Assembly: GCF_900112825.1 (NCBI RefSeq)
Contig: NZ_FONE01000023.1
Coordinates: 1 to 48,958 of the forward strand
DNA: 48,958 bases
DNA from: Nitrosomonas sp. Nm166
Lineage (GTDB): Bacteria; Pseudomonadota; Gammaproteobacteria; Burkholderiales; Nitrosomonadaceae
Reading direction: 5' to 3'
The notes below the pieces were generated by a model that worked only from the letters and a program-made list of their open reading frames with translations, searched no databases and was not told where the DNA came from. Of this stretch, positions 40,422 to 47,846 are shown one piece after another; within the stretch, counting starts at the first letter, position 1; each line of letters begins with the position of its first letter. The translations under genes and the position numbers were made by a program.

Positions 40422-41459
40422 TCAATAATTACTTTGCTTTTGAATAGCCAACTGTTCCTTTGTGCTAAAAAGCCTGACCAAAGCGATCCCGGCAAGGCCC
40501 CCTGCCGCATCAATGAAAAAATCGCTAACAAGAGGCGTTCGGCCGTCGATATACAATTGCACAATCTCAGTACCGGCGGCCATCATCAAAATAATCACCA
40601 TTATTTGAGTAAAAGGCACCTTTTTCATCATCCAGCAAAGCGCCACTCCTAATAAGAAAAAGATGCATGCGTGCCAGACCTTGGTTAAATCCCATGGCGC
40701 GAGATTCCTAAACACAGGGTTGGCTGTATCAATTTGAGATTCGATTTGATGCAATACCGATTCTTTCATGTAGCCTGGCAGGCTTGTTCCAATGACGATG
40801 GAAACAAAGGCCGAAGCTAGTAATACCCGAAAAAGAACGGATCTTTTTTCTGCAAAAAGGCACGAACCGACCAATAGCAGAAAAAAAGCGCCCCATGAGA
40901 AAAGAATGACTTCTCTGATCCATAAATACGTCTGTGTTTCATTCACAGGATAAAGTTGAAGATTTCTTATTTGCAGCGAACCCGTAGAGTGGTTTAATTC
41001 TGCAATAACACGCGATGCTTGAGTATCATGGGTAATGTAAAAAAAGTTGTGATAGCTTTGCCAATCATGCGTACCCGTGAGCATGGCAATGGCATGCAGC
41101 AGATCCCAGCGATCATTTTTCCCGTTATTTTGCACTAGTGAAAGCCTTGCCAGATTCCATGGCCTTTTACCTGGCACTACCTTGTCGCACTTTATCTCGG
41201 CGGAAAAAAATAAGACAGAACCAGGTTCAATGATAGGAAGGTTCTGATAAACGATGGCACCGGCTTGTGGATTACTGGAAAACAGGTTTAATTCATTTTC
41301 TGAGATATTAATCCAGTTGTTGTCTGACGTCCTGGTAATCCAGTGATCGGTTAGTAAATCAGGTCCTACCTGCTGATATCGATCAACCAAAGCAAGGGAA
41401 ACAGAGGTTGTAACTGTCAGAAAAAAGAAAATAAAAATATTTGTTTTTAATAAAGGCAT
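40422..41459 (-). CDS. VanZ-like membrane protein with N-terminal extracytoplasmic domain
   Basis: The 345-residue protein has an N-terminal signal-anchor (about residues 7-24), a roughly 145-residue beta-rich region, and then about five membrane segments. The C-terminal part KVWHACIFFLLGVALCW, GTEIVQLYIDGRTPLVSDF and IDAAGGLAGIALV matches the VanZ-like family. Function is unknown; VanZ relatives are linked to glycopeptide tolerance and envelope functions. It converges with the RidA gene, 38 bases away. Confidence 0.75.
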   Translation of the reverse strand: MPLLKTNIFIFFFLTVTTSVSLALVDRYQQVGPDLLTDHWITRTSDNNWINISENELNLFSSNPQAGAIVYQNLPIIEPGSVLFFSAEIKCDKVVPGKRPWNLARLSLVQNNGKNDRWDLLHAIAMLTGTHDWQSYHNFFYITHDTQASRVIAELNHSTGSLQIRNLQLYPVNETQTYLWIREVILFSWGAFFLLLVGSCLFAEKRSVLFRVLLASAFVSIVIGTSLPGYMKESVLHQIESQIDTANPVFRNLAPWDLTKVWHACIFFLLGVALCWMMKKVPFTQIMVIILMMAAGTEIVQLYIDGRTPLVSDFFIDAAGGLAGIALVRLFSTKEQLAIQKQSNY

Positions 41460-41595
41460 ACAGGAAATATGGCGCTTATTACTTTGGGTTTCTTATGAGG
41501 TGTTGAGGATCAGGAGATACAAAATATCCCATCTCAGTCTTTTGCTGCATGCCTACATTACGGCCCACCAGGCAGGGCTTCAACGTTTCTGTAAT

Positions 41596-41670
41596 TTAGA
41601 AATATTGAACCATTAAGGCGATATATCCAGCGATAAAAATGATGAGTGCAATAATGACAAGCTTTTTCAT
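41596..41670 (-). CDS. 24-residue single-pass membrane peptide
   Basis: AGGA lies eight bases before an ATG that starts with MKKLVIIALIIFIAGYIALM, a lysine pair then a continuous membrane helix, ending MVQYF. The ribosome site and the clean hydrophobic helix make it a plausible tiny membrane protein. No family is known to me. It is embedded in 415 bases (41460-41874) with no other gene. A larger frame on the same strand (41558-41782) overlaps it and lacks any of these signs. Confidence 0.5.
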   Translation of the reverse strand: MKKLVIIALIIFIAGYIALMVQYF

Positions 41671-41874
41671 CGAATGAATTCCTTTCAGTTAATTGATGAG
41701 TAACTGCTGTGGCAACGCATAAGTAAAACGCATCCTGTGCTTTGCCGTCAAGTGCTATGACCTCTTTCTGTGCCTGTACCATTTCGACATCATTGCTACC
41801 ATACAGCTAACTGACAGGGGTCGTGTTCACGCCCGTTACCGGATAATAATCTACTGAGCTGAGTAACCAACAGA

Positions 41875-42174
41875 ATGAAATTAACGGATCACGAAAAGCG
41901 CGACATCATCAAACGGCTTGAAGCTGACAAGCCGCTGCCAAACAAATACCGCTTTTTGCTGTTCGAAGGCAAGCGTGAGGTGGAGCTGGTTTGGAACGGT
42001 AAAACCCATGAAGCCTGCAATATCGTGCTGCTATTTCAGACTAGCAAGCAAATGGATGAGCCGCGCGTCAAGAAGCCTGCCGATTCCAGTCTGTTCGATG
42101 TCGGCCCGATGCGCCCAAAGGATACGGGTCATTTAAATCAAATAATATTGTTGGAATTAAAGGATATCGATTAA
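41875..42174 (+). CDS. hypothetical protein, possible N-terminal fragment of a DNA methyltransferase
   Basis: The 99-residue product starts MKLTDHEKRDIIKRLEADKP and has KYRFLLFEGKREVELVWNGK followed by TNIVLLFQT-like sequence and DEPR. From memory this resembles the start of some adenine-specific DNA methyltransferases of type III-like systems, so it may be a truncated one. No methyltransferase catalytic motif follows. It could also be a small free-standing protein. There is no clear ribosome site before the ATG. Confidence 0.45.
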   Translation: MKLTDHEKRDIIKRLEADKPLPNKYRFLLFEGKREVELVWNGKTHEACNIVLLFQTSKQMDEPRVKKPADSSLFDVGPMRPKDTGHLNQIILLELKDID

Positions 42175-42264
42175 CTTGGATTCTAATGTGCGTTAACTAA
42201 CTGAGCAAAAAATCATCGGAGGACATAATTTAAATGCACTATTTATTGCCTTAGGAGTATGATC

Positions 42265-42567
42265 ATGATTCAATTCAAGAAATTATTACTATCGTTAATT
42301 GCTACAGGTATGGCTATTTTGTTAACTATCAATTATGCCGTTTCTGAATCCCATAAGTTGAACAAAGTAAATGAAAAAGAAGAATATCATTCGTTATCGG
42401 CTCCTTCCTCAGATTCTCCTAATGATAAATCTAATCGGAGAGACTACACAGAGGGGAATTTAAGTGCTCCTCCACCACCGTCTGGAACGTCTAAAAATCT
42501 TACTTCTCCCACAAGTGATGAACCAAAGAAACCTGCGGACCCCAGCAGCCATCCAAAAACTCACTAA
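42265..42567 (+). CDS. small secreted Ser/Pro-rich protein
   Basis: The 100-residue product has a signal peptide (FKKLLLSLIATGMAILLTI, cleavage probably near NYAVS) and then a low-complexity hydrophilic chain rich in Ser, Pro, Asn, Asp and Lys. The ATG at 42265 is seven bases after AGGAG; the ATG at 42259 is too close. A CCGCT/AGCGG hairpin with a following T-rich stretch lies after the stop. I know of no family. It opens the series of small orphan genes up to 48.2 kb. Confidence 0.65.
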   Translation: MIQFKKLLLSLIATGMAILLTINYAVSESHKLNKVNEKEEYHSLSAPSSDSPNDKSNRRDYTEGNLSAPPPPSGTSKNLTSPTSDEPKKPADPSSHPKTH

Positions 42568-42577
42568 CAAGTTAAAC

Positions 42578-42604
42578 TAACCCGCTCATGTAGCGGTTTC
42601 TTTC
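42578..42604 (+). terminator. terminator after the Ser/Pro-rich gene
   Basis: CCGCT, loop CATGT, AGCGG (42582-42595), then TTTCTTT. A degenerate form of the ACCCGCTCCGGCGGGT hairpin used downstream. Confidence 0.55.
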
Positions 42605-42725
42605 ATCGATTATTATCTACTGTATGCACAGCATCCAGTACTATTGATTCATAAAATAGATAAATACCATAAACACAAAGGGCCATAATTAGAGTAATCA
42701 AAAATAACTTTAAATGATTGATCAT
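42603..42725 (-). CDS. 40-residue single-pass membrane peptide
   Basis: AGGA lies seven bases before an ATG whose product reads MINHLKLFLITLIMALCVYG and goes on to IYLFYESIVLDAV with a polar end. One membrane helix spans about residues 5-25. It resembles the tiny membrane ORF at 41596 in style, not in sequence. Its stop lies within the end of the terminator of the plus-strand gene. Confidence 0.45.
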   Translation of the reverse strand: MINHLKLFLITLIMALCVYGIYLFYESIVLDAVHTVDNNR

Positions 42726-42909
42726 GAACTATTCCTCAGATTAAACTAAACAAAAGCAGCTTGATAAGAACCAACGACCAAACCTACTCGCTACTTCGAC
42801 CATTTTAATATCAAGATCACTCATTACTCTCTGATGAATTTTATCGATACCGAATAAACTTGATTCTTGTATTTATAAACATCTGACAGGGAGAGCTTCT
42901 CGTAATTCC

Positions 42910-43143
42910 TTATACCTGTACTTGCACATCCCAGATATTGCTTGACCAGTTTTCTGATCCCGGGCTGATGTACGCCGCCAGAATAAAGCATGTCGATAAA
43001 ACTCGGTGCATCAAAACTTCTATTTCTTCTGATTGACAGTATTCAGCTCGTATGTGTTGATTATATGCCTTGTCACCCCATTCTGATGCGTAATGCAATA
43101 TCTTAAATGCCTGCATATGAGCTTGCTGCGGCGTCAATCCCAT
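42910..43143 (-). CDS. small hypothetical protein in phage-like block
   Basis: The 77-residue frame starts MGLTPQQAHMQAFKILHYAS and includes YNQHIRAEYCQSEEIEVLM. It has no known domain and no clear ribosome site. It is the last frame of a minus-strand series that includes DUF551-like and DUF6475-like genes. It may be intact or a remnant. Confidence 0.4.
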   Translation of the reverse strand: MGLTPQQAHMQAFKILHYASEWGDKAYNQHIRAEYCQSEEIEVLMHRVLSTCFILAAYISPGSENWSSNIWDVQVQV

Positions 43144-43179
43144 AAGAAGATCGTTTTGACATGATGAGGCTGTTGATTT

Positions 43180-43296
43180 TCAACACATCTCATTAATTGA
43201 TGGTTCATCAATGATATTAATAATTGCAGCTTTAGCAGCCCAATCCAATGCAGAATCAACACTTACCCAGGTACTACAAAGTAGATTTATTGATCA
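43180..43296 (-). pseudogene. start-less small ORF in the phage-like block
   Basis: One minus-strand frame reads CSTWVSVDSALDWAAKAAII then NIIDEPSINEMC and stops at 43180. Its composition looks coding, but no start codon is available before the stop that precedes it. I treat it as a remnant. Confidence 0.3.
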
Positions 43297-43455
43297 TTGC
43301 GGATTTTTATCCTCATCAAATGTCATTATGGAAGGGCGCAGCATATCGTCATGTACATAAACGTACCCATAAACTTCTGGTTCTATCAGCCGGCCACAAA
43401 CAACACACCAGTAACCTCGTTCTTTGACTTTATGGATATTAAGGTGGTCGCTTAT
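43294..43455 (-). pseudogene. small zinc-ribbon-like ORF with lost start codon
   Basis: An open frame of 53 codons overlaps the end of the DUF551-like gene by 17 bases. It reads ISDHLNIHKVKERGYWCVVC then GRLIEPEVYGYVYVHDD and ends NPQ. The first codon is ATA in the context TTGAATAAGC, where ATG would give ATGA coupling, so the start codon appears mutated. The CxxC pair suggests a metal site. Confidence 0.35.
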
Positions 43456-43642
43456 TCAACAATCCCTTCCAGGCTTCATCTGAGTAAGGTATCCATTCGT
43501 ACCCATTCATAATTGCTGATCGGCGCATTCTGTTAATCATGTAACTTGGTAATATATAATATCTACCTTGATCAGAAACAATAATGTCTGAGTCATCATC
43601 CGGAGGCATCCGCTCTTTGCACTTGATCCAATTTATCTGCAT
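43439..43642 (-). CDS. DUF551-like small protein
   Basis: The 67-residue product begins INWIKCKERMPPDDDSDIIV, the pattern of DUF551 proteins common in prophages, and continues with SDQGRYYILPSYMINRMRR and GYEWIPYSDEAWKGLL. The function is unknown. It sits in a minus-strand block of small phage-like genes that is otherwise broken. Confidence 0.6.
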   Translation of the reverse strand: MQINWIKCKERMPPDDDSDIIVSDQGRYYILPSYMINRMRRSAIMNGYEWIPYSDEAWKGLLNKRPP

Positions 43643-43735
43643 TAATCAATCTCATCTTTGCTAAACATTTCCTGCGTGTAACAGCCTCATCCCTGCTGGT
43701 CCATGAAGTACGAGTTAAATCGATTGATTTTGGTT

Positions 43736-44284
43736 TCACAAAACAAAGTGCTTACACCACCGATCCATGACGTACAGCTGCAGCGAAAGGCCCTGGCGTT
43801 CGTAGTGTGCGTTGACAATGCCGGTCAGAATCGATGGATAAGCTGGTATTTCGCTACGCTCCCTGAATCCGCGACAGCGATTTTCGAACTCGCGCGTCAC
43901 GAATGGCCATTCCTCTTCGGTTTTCGGCCAGCGAGCTCCACCTGCCCATGTCGTGCAAGACGCGATGGATCAGGATCCAGAAAAACCACATTGGCATACG
44001 TGCCCTTGTAGTACACCACCAGTCGACTTTGCCCAAGCCACCAGGAGATAGCGTCTTGCATGGCCCCTGCAGCATGCGGATAATGTCACAGTCTTAGTAA
44101 GTCATTTTCCTGCTTTAGTGTTGACCACGCGCTGGTTGAAAGCTTGGATGATCGCCGGTAGGTCAAACGGCTTCAGCGCATTCCACCAAACATCCGGAGC
44201 AAAGCCACTGATTTGTTTTTTATAAAATCCATAACCCCCAGCTAACCGTTCACGAAATTTCTCATAATCTTTTAGTGTGATCAA
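43736..44284 (-). pseudogene. frameshifted DUF6475-like phage protein
   Basis: Four frame segments form one ancestral protein. The start is ITLKDYEKFRERLAGGYGFY then FAPDVWWNALKPFDLPAIIQ. Later blocks are VVYYKGTYANVVFLDP, LIHRVLHDMGRWSSLA-like sequence, WPFVTREFENRCRGFRERS, and the tail YPSILTGIVNAHYERQGLSL. These resemble phage- or plasmid-borne proteins of the DUF6475 type. At least three frameshifts break it. The plus-strand open frame here is a shadow. Confidence 0.55.
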
Positions 44285-44647
44285 CTGAAGAATGGTTTGT
44301 GTTAGATGATCACCACAGTACTGGCATGCGTATCCATCACGTTCTTACTCACATCTGGAATCACAGATATTGAACTGGTAGTACATAGCTGAACCTTCAG
44401 CCCTTGTGCCTGAAAAATACCGCTCTTCTACAGGATAACCTAAGGCTCTTTTCATTTATTAGGCCAATAAAAAACCCAGTGAATCTGAGTGAGTATAGAC
44501 ACACTGGGCAAAATGAAAAAAGAGTAATAGGATTTAAAAAATTACCCGGAATACAAAAAGAGGAAGAATGCAATCCGGGTAATAGACACAAGCTTTTTAG
44601 GGAGGTAAAACTTGTAATCAGCATATTACCTAATATCTTTAAATTAT

Positions 44648-44666
44648 GCAAATGATTTTCATTCTC
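44648..44666 (+). promoter_or_regulatory. Fur-box-like sequence
   Basis: GCAAATGATTTTCATTCTC agrees with the 19-base Fur consensus GATAATGATAATCATTATC at 14 positions, and a further CATTCTC repeat follows. No iron gene starts nearby, so it may be left from a deleted gene or be chance in AT-rich DNA. Confidence 0.35.
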
Positions 44667-44989
44667 ATTCTCAGTTTTATAAATAAATCCAACCATCCAA
44701 CTACGCATACTCGACTGCGCTGGGCGCGATATTCGATCACCTATAGGAAATTGAGCGACATCTTTAATCACTCTCCACATACTTAAGCTTTTTCATTGCT
44801 TTGTGCAGTACATCGGATGCGCTTTTTATGGCCTCGACGAGTTTTGCTTTTTCATCACTTGGAGCTTTTCAGTCAGGACGCGCGTGCAATGTTTCGTCAC
44901 ATACGTACATCAAAGGATCGCACTGACCGCAGAAATTCATAGCAGCAATGCCCAAAGGTTAAGCGCTCATCCTTTTCTGGATTCAGGCA

Positions 44990-45010
44990 AACCCGCTCCG
45001 GCGGATTTAT
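44990..45010 (+). terminator. orphan copy of the recurrent hairpin
   Basis: AAACCCGCTCCGGCGGATTTA carries the same stem-loop as the terminators of the small genes downstream, with one changed base near the end of the stem. No intact small gene precedes it. Confidence 0.45.
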
Positions 45011-45096
45011 ATTTTCAGGTACTCTACCGTACAGACAATCAAAATACTCGTGCAATAATTTAATCGTTCATTTTTTAAACTGAGAATGCAATTATT

Positions 45097-45351
45097 ATGG
45101 TCAAGAAAAATTTCTTTATCACGCTTATTATTAGCTCTGCCTTTATATTTAGCGGCTGTAATACCATGAATAAAAAGGAGGACAACGACTCATCACAAAA
45201 ACAACAACCAGATTCTTCTACAAGTACGACTGAGGCACATCCAGAGAAGCCTACAAAAAGTATTGTACCCCCATCATTTGGGCAACCTCCCCGCTATCGC
45301 GGCAGTATTAATCCAATTGCCCCTACTGGCTCAGGTCCTTCACCATATTAA
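45097..45351 (+). CDS. small lipoprotein
   Basis: The 84-residue product has a lipoprotein signal peptide (VKKNFFITLIISSAFIF) with lipobox FSGC, so the mature chain would start at Cys21 and be lipid-anchored. The rest is low-complexity and hydrophilic: KKEDNDSSQKQQPDSSTSTT, then EKPTKSIVPPSFGQPPRYRG and a Pro/Gly/Ser end. No family is known to me. A CCGC/GCGG hairpin lies 60 bases after the stop. Confidence 0.7.
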   Translation: MVKKNFFITLIISSAFIFSGCNTMNKKEDNDSSQKQQPDSSTSTTEAHPEKPTKSIVPPSFGQPPRYRGSINPIAPTGSGPSPY

Positions 45352-45410
45352 TGGTTGATCAACGGATGCAAAGCTTATCATTCCAATTAGAATTAACATT
45401 CTAACCACCT

Positions 45411-45428
45411 ACCGCTCTGCGGGTTTTG
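45411..45428 (+). terminator. terminator after the lipoprotein gene
   Basis: ACCGC, loop TCT, GCGGGTTTT (45411-45427). A short version of the recurrent hairpin with a T run. Confidence 0.6.
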
Positions 45429-45540
45429 TTGCAATAAATATTTAATATTCCTTATGTGTGATAACTAACAGATATTTTCTTCAGCAATGAAGAATAATAT
45501 GCAACTTTTTAATAACTGACCTTTTAACACTGAAGTAATT

Positions 45541-45780
45541 ATGATGACATTGCAAGCAAAGACAGCAAGAAATCTAGAAGAGATCATTCCAAGCATGAAC
45601 TCCATATTAGAAGACGATGAACTGGTTAAAGATAATGATAAGTTAATTGAAAATGATGATGAGTTACTTGAAAATGATGAAGAATTATTCATTGAGGAAG
45701 AGAATGATAAAAATAAAATTCCTGAAGAACTAACAAAAAAATACTTTGAAACCCTTAATTCTTCAGTATTACCTTTTTAA
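45541..45780 (+). CDS. small highly acidic repeat protein
   Basis: The 79-residue product is cytoplasmic-looking and strongly acidic. Residues 25-55 contain back-to-back repeats of about seven residues: DDELVKD, NDKLIEN, DDELLEN, DEELFIE. This pattern suits a coiled coil or an extended acidic helix. No family is known to me. Two ATGs (45541, 45544) are possible starts; the ribosome site is weak. A clean terminator follows. Confidence 0.55.
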   Translation: MMTLQAKTARNLEEIIPSMNSILEDDELVKDNDKLIENDDELLENDEELFIEEENDKNKIPEELTKKYFETLNSSVLPF

Positions 45781-45798
45781 AAAACATAAAAACCATCG

Positions 45799-45820
45799 AA
45801 CCCGCTGTGGCGGGTTTTTT
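45799..45820 (+). terminator. terminator after the acidic protein gene
   Basis: AACCCGC, loop TGTG, GCGGGTTTTTT: a perfect five-pair GC stem followed by six T. Confidence 0.85.
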
Positions 45821-46001
45821 ATGGAACAATAACCAACTCTCATTCCATTCAGTCTTATAATCTCGGCTCTTGTTCTCCCGCCACATAGACCAGATCAGCT
45901 TAATACCTAGGAGTTTCTGATGTTAGTAAACGCACCGATTCTTTTTCAAATTTTTATCAAAATAAAAATGTATTTATTTTTTGAATTTAAAGGAGACAAA
46001 G

Positions 46002-46406
46002 ATGAGTTATATTGAGCGTGATACTTATGGTATGTACAAAGATAATGACAAAGGTCCTGGTCCTCGGTTGATGGGTGCAGATACTTTACTTGGTAATGAT
46101 GTTTATAATTTACAAGGTGAAGATTTGGGCGACATAAAAGAAATCATGCTGGACATGAATACCGGTGAGGTCAGTTACGCAGTTCTATCTTTTGGAGGCT
46201 TTTTGGGTATGGCTGATAAGCTTTTTGCTGTACCTTGGAATTCATTAAAATTGGATACAGTTAATAAGCGGTTTACTCTTGACGTTGCTAAAGAAAAATT
46301 AGAGTCTGCTCCTGGATTTGATAAAGATGACTGGCCTGATATGGCAGATCCTTCTTGGCAGAATACCGTTAGCTCGTTTTATGGTTCCGATAGAAAATCT
46401 GTGTAA
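46002..46406 (+). CDS. PRC-barrel domain protein
   Basis: The 134-residue protein contains a PRC-barrel, the small beta-barrel also found in photosynthetic reaction-centre subunit H and RimM. Key segments are GADTLLGNDVYNLQGEDLGD, then IKEIMLDMNTGEVSYAVLSF and LFAVPWNSLKLD. It probably acts as a small adaptor or stress-related protein. The ATG at 46002 follows AGGAGA. It is the only member of this small-gene series with a recognised fold. Confidence 0.88.
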   Translation: MSYIERDTYGMYKDNDKGPGPRLMGADTLLGNDVYNLQGEDLGDIKEIMLDMNTGEVSYAVLSFGGFLGMADKLFAVPWNSLKLDTVNKRFTLDVAKEKLESAPGFDKDDWPDMADPSWQNTVSSFYGSDRKSV

Positions 46407-46439
46407 GAGACTATACAATAAATTAATTGCTTAAAAGAT

Positions 46440-46462
46440 TAACCCGCTCCGGCGGGTTTTTT
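46440..46462 (+). terminator. terminator after the PRC-barrel gene
   Basis: AACCCGC, loop TCCG, GCGGGTTTTTT. The loop and stem are the same as at 47430 and 48287. Confidence 0.88.
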
Positions 46463-46537
46463 ATTCTTTAAAAGGTGATAACGAACGTACAGTTAGAAAT
46501 AATTGTCGTAATTATTAATTTATAGAGGAGAATTAGC

Positions 46538-46873
46538 ATGTTTCAAAGTAAACATTTTGCATGGGCTTGCGTAATCAGTGGAATATTTTTATTAAGCAAT
46601 GTTTCGGCTTTTGGTCAAAGTGATACGTCTAGCATCATCATGGAGAACGAATCGGTACAGAGATCCATTGATTCCCAAGTTGATAGGTCTTCTAGGAGCA
46701 ATGCAAGTGATCCTTCCGGATTACCTGCCCCGGGGCGCCCTTTTAACCCCTCTGGCGTTAATGCTCCTCAACCGTCTGGATTTAATCCAGATCGTCCTAC
46801 GAGCCTACATTCACCTAATCCATCAGCTTTTAATCCCAGCAGCCCTTCAGGTGTAAATCCAAGTAATCCATAG
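46538..46873 (+). CDS. secreted protein with Pro/Ser/Asn repeats
   Basis: The 111-residue product follows AGAGGAGAA. It has a signal peptide (WACVISGIFLLSNVSAFG) and, in the C-terminal half, imperfect repeats of about ten residues: RPFNPSGVNA, PQPSGFNPDR, PNPSAFNPSS, PSGVNPSNP. This is an extended, low-complexity extracytoplasmic chain. No family is known to me. Confidence 0.65.
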   Translation: MFQSKHFAWACVISGIFLLSNVSAFGQSDTSSIIMENESVQRSIDSQVDRSSRSNASDPSGLPAPGRPFNPSGVNAPQPSGFNPDRPTSLHSPNPSAFNPSSPSGVNPSNP

Positions 46874-46953
46874 CACAGGATTTATTTTTATTGAAGCTCG
46901 AATTAGCTTCACACAAGCCACCTTACCTCAATCAGTAACATAGTTCCTACGCA

Positions 46954-46989
46954 ACCTGCCGAATCTTTACCGCTTCGGCAGGTTTTTTT
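46954..46989 (+). terminator. terminator after the Pro/Ser repeat gene
   Basis: ACCTGCCGAA, loop, TTCGGCAGGT form a ten-pair stem (46954-46983) followed by seven T. It has the same design as the others, with a different stem. Confidence 0.9.
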
Positions 46990-47092
46990 GTTATCAGGAG
47001 TTAACAAGATAATTCCCCATGTGCTATGGCGTACAGACTGATGAGCTACTATTTGACATTATGAAATCTCATTTTATAAAAGGAGAACCATG

Positions 47093-47404
47093 ATGAAAAC
47101 TCTACTTGCTTCCATTCTTAGCGGGTTTCTGCTTATAAGTGTATCAGTATTTGCGGCGGACAAGGACTATACCCAAACACAGAATAAAGTGGATGATAGA
47201 GATAATGCTCCTAAGCCTTATCCATCTCAATCCGAACAAAAGAAAGATTTAAAATCTTCTGATAAAAGTGGAACTCACCCTGAAGGACATCGACCAGGTA
47301 GCACAGGTTCTGGATCAGGCTCAATGGATACAGGCGGATCCTCAGACTCAGGAACTGGTTCAGCCGGTACTGGTACATCTGGTGGATCATCTTCGAGAAA
47401 TTAA
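47093..47404 (+). CDS. secreted Gly/Ser-rich protein
   Basis: The 103-residue product has a signal peptide ending SVSVFAADKD, a charged middle (KPYPSQSEQKKDLKSSDKSG), and a Gly/Ser/Thr tail of about 35 residues (GSTGSGSGSMDTGGSSDSG and on). AAGGAG lies seven bases before the ATG at 47093; the ATG at 47090 is also possible. No family is known to me. Confidence 0.65.
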   Translation: MKTLLASILSGFLLISVSVFAADKDYTQTQNKVDDRDNAPKPYPSQSEQKKDLKSSDKSGTHPEGHRPGSTGSGSGSMDTGGSSDSGTGSAGTGTSGGSSSRN

Positions 47405-47428
47405 TTTGGTTTGATGTTCATGTATTTC

Positions 47429-47449
47429 AAACCCGCTCCGGCGGGTTTT
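47429..47449 (+). terminator. terminator after the Gly/Ser-rich gene
   Basis: AAACCCGC, loop TCCG, GCGGGTTTT. The same hairpin sequence as at 46441 and 48287. Confidence 0.85.
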
Positions 47450-47521
47450 CCGCCATTGTTAGGGACCGTACCGATATCCACTTCAAATAAAGAAATAATT
47501 TTTTATTTAAATGGAATTAAC

Positions 47522-47725
47522 ATGATTAAGAGAATACAGATCAAAGACAAAAATACTGATCGTTTTATTGCTGAATACTGGATTGAATTTAAGAAACATT
47601 TCAACCTATCCGAGGAAGATTGTTGCAACGCAGCATGGCAAAATGCCATCGCTGAGCAGAAAGTAAATAGAAACAGCCGATCAGATTATCAATTGGTAAT
47701 TGTTGAGGATATCCCTACTATATAA
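47522..47725 (+). CDS. small cytoplasmic hypothetical protein
   Basis: The 67-residue product reads MIKRIQIKDKNTDRFIAEYW, then IEFKKHFNLSEEDCCNAAWQ and ends IVEDIPTI. It has no signal peptide, unlike its neighbours. The longer frame from 47411 runs back through a terminator, so the ATG at 47522 is the likely start. The ribosome site is weak. No family is known to me. Confidence 0.55.
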   Translation: MIKRIQIKDKNTDRFIAEYWIEFKKHFNLSEEDCCNAAWQNAIAEQKVNRNSRSDYQLVIVEDIPTI

Positions 47726-47738
47726 ATCTTGTACTCAA

Positions 47739-47758
47739 ATTCGCTGCGGTAGATTTTT
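47739..47758 (+). terminator. degenerate recurrent hairpin
   Basis: ATTCGCTGCGGTAGATTTTTG has the position and T run of the others, but the stem has G:T and mismatched pairs. It is probably a mutated copy. Confidence 0.4.
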
Positions 47759-47846
47759 GTTTTCTTTATTTAAGTTTGATATCGAACTGATTGGACTTGG
47801 CAATAAGCAGACAATAATTTTTTGATTAAGTCATGAGGAGAATATT

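Larger units (their letters stand above)
44285..45096. other. intergenic stretch with decayed sequences
   Basis: No gene here is convincing. It holds a HNH-like minus-strand scrap near 44308-44346 (ERDGYACQYCGDH), a Fur-box-like site at 44648 and an orphan copy of the recurrent terminator hairpin at 44990. An 86-codon plus-strand frame (44803-45063) runs straight through that hairpin and is probably not a gene. Confidence 0.45.

Noticed and set aside
41558-41782. 74-codon minus-strand frame
   Set aside because: No domain or ribosome site, and it overlaps a tiny membrane ORF that has both a ribosome site and a clean helix.
43703-44011. 102-codon plus-strand frame
   Set aside because: It is antisense to the DUF6475-like remnant, which explains the coding signal.
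44308-44346. HNH-endonuclease-like scrap ERDGYACQYCGDH on the minus strand
   Set aside because: Too short to call a gene; no continuation with the HNH histidine motif. Mentioned only within the intergenic entry.
44397-44780. 127-codon minus-strand frame
   Set aside because: Cys/Phe/Ser-rich composition, no ribosome site, and it crosses the Fur-like AT-rich region; probably chance.
44803-45063. 86-codon plus-strand frame
   Set aside because: It runs through a copy of the recurrent terminator hairpin, has no ribosome site and resembles no family.
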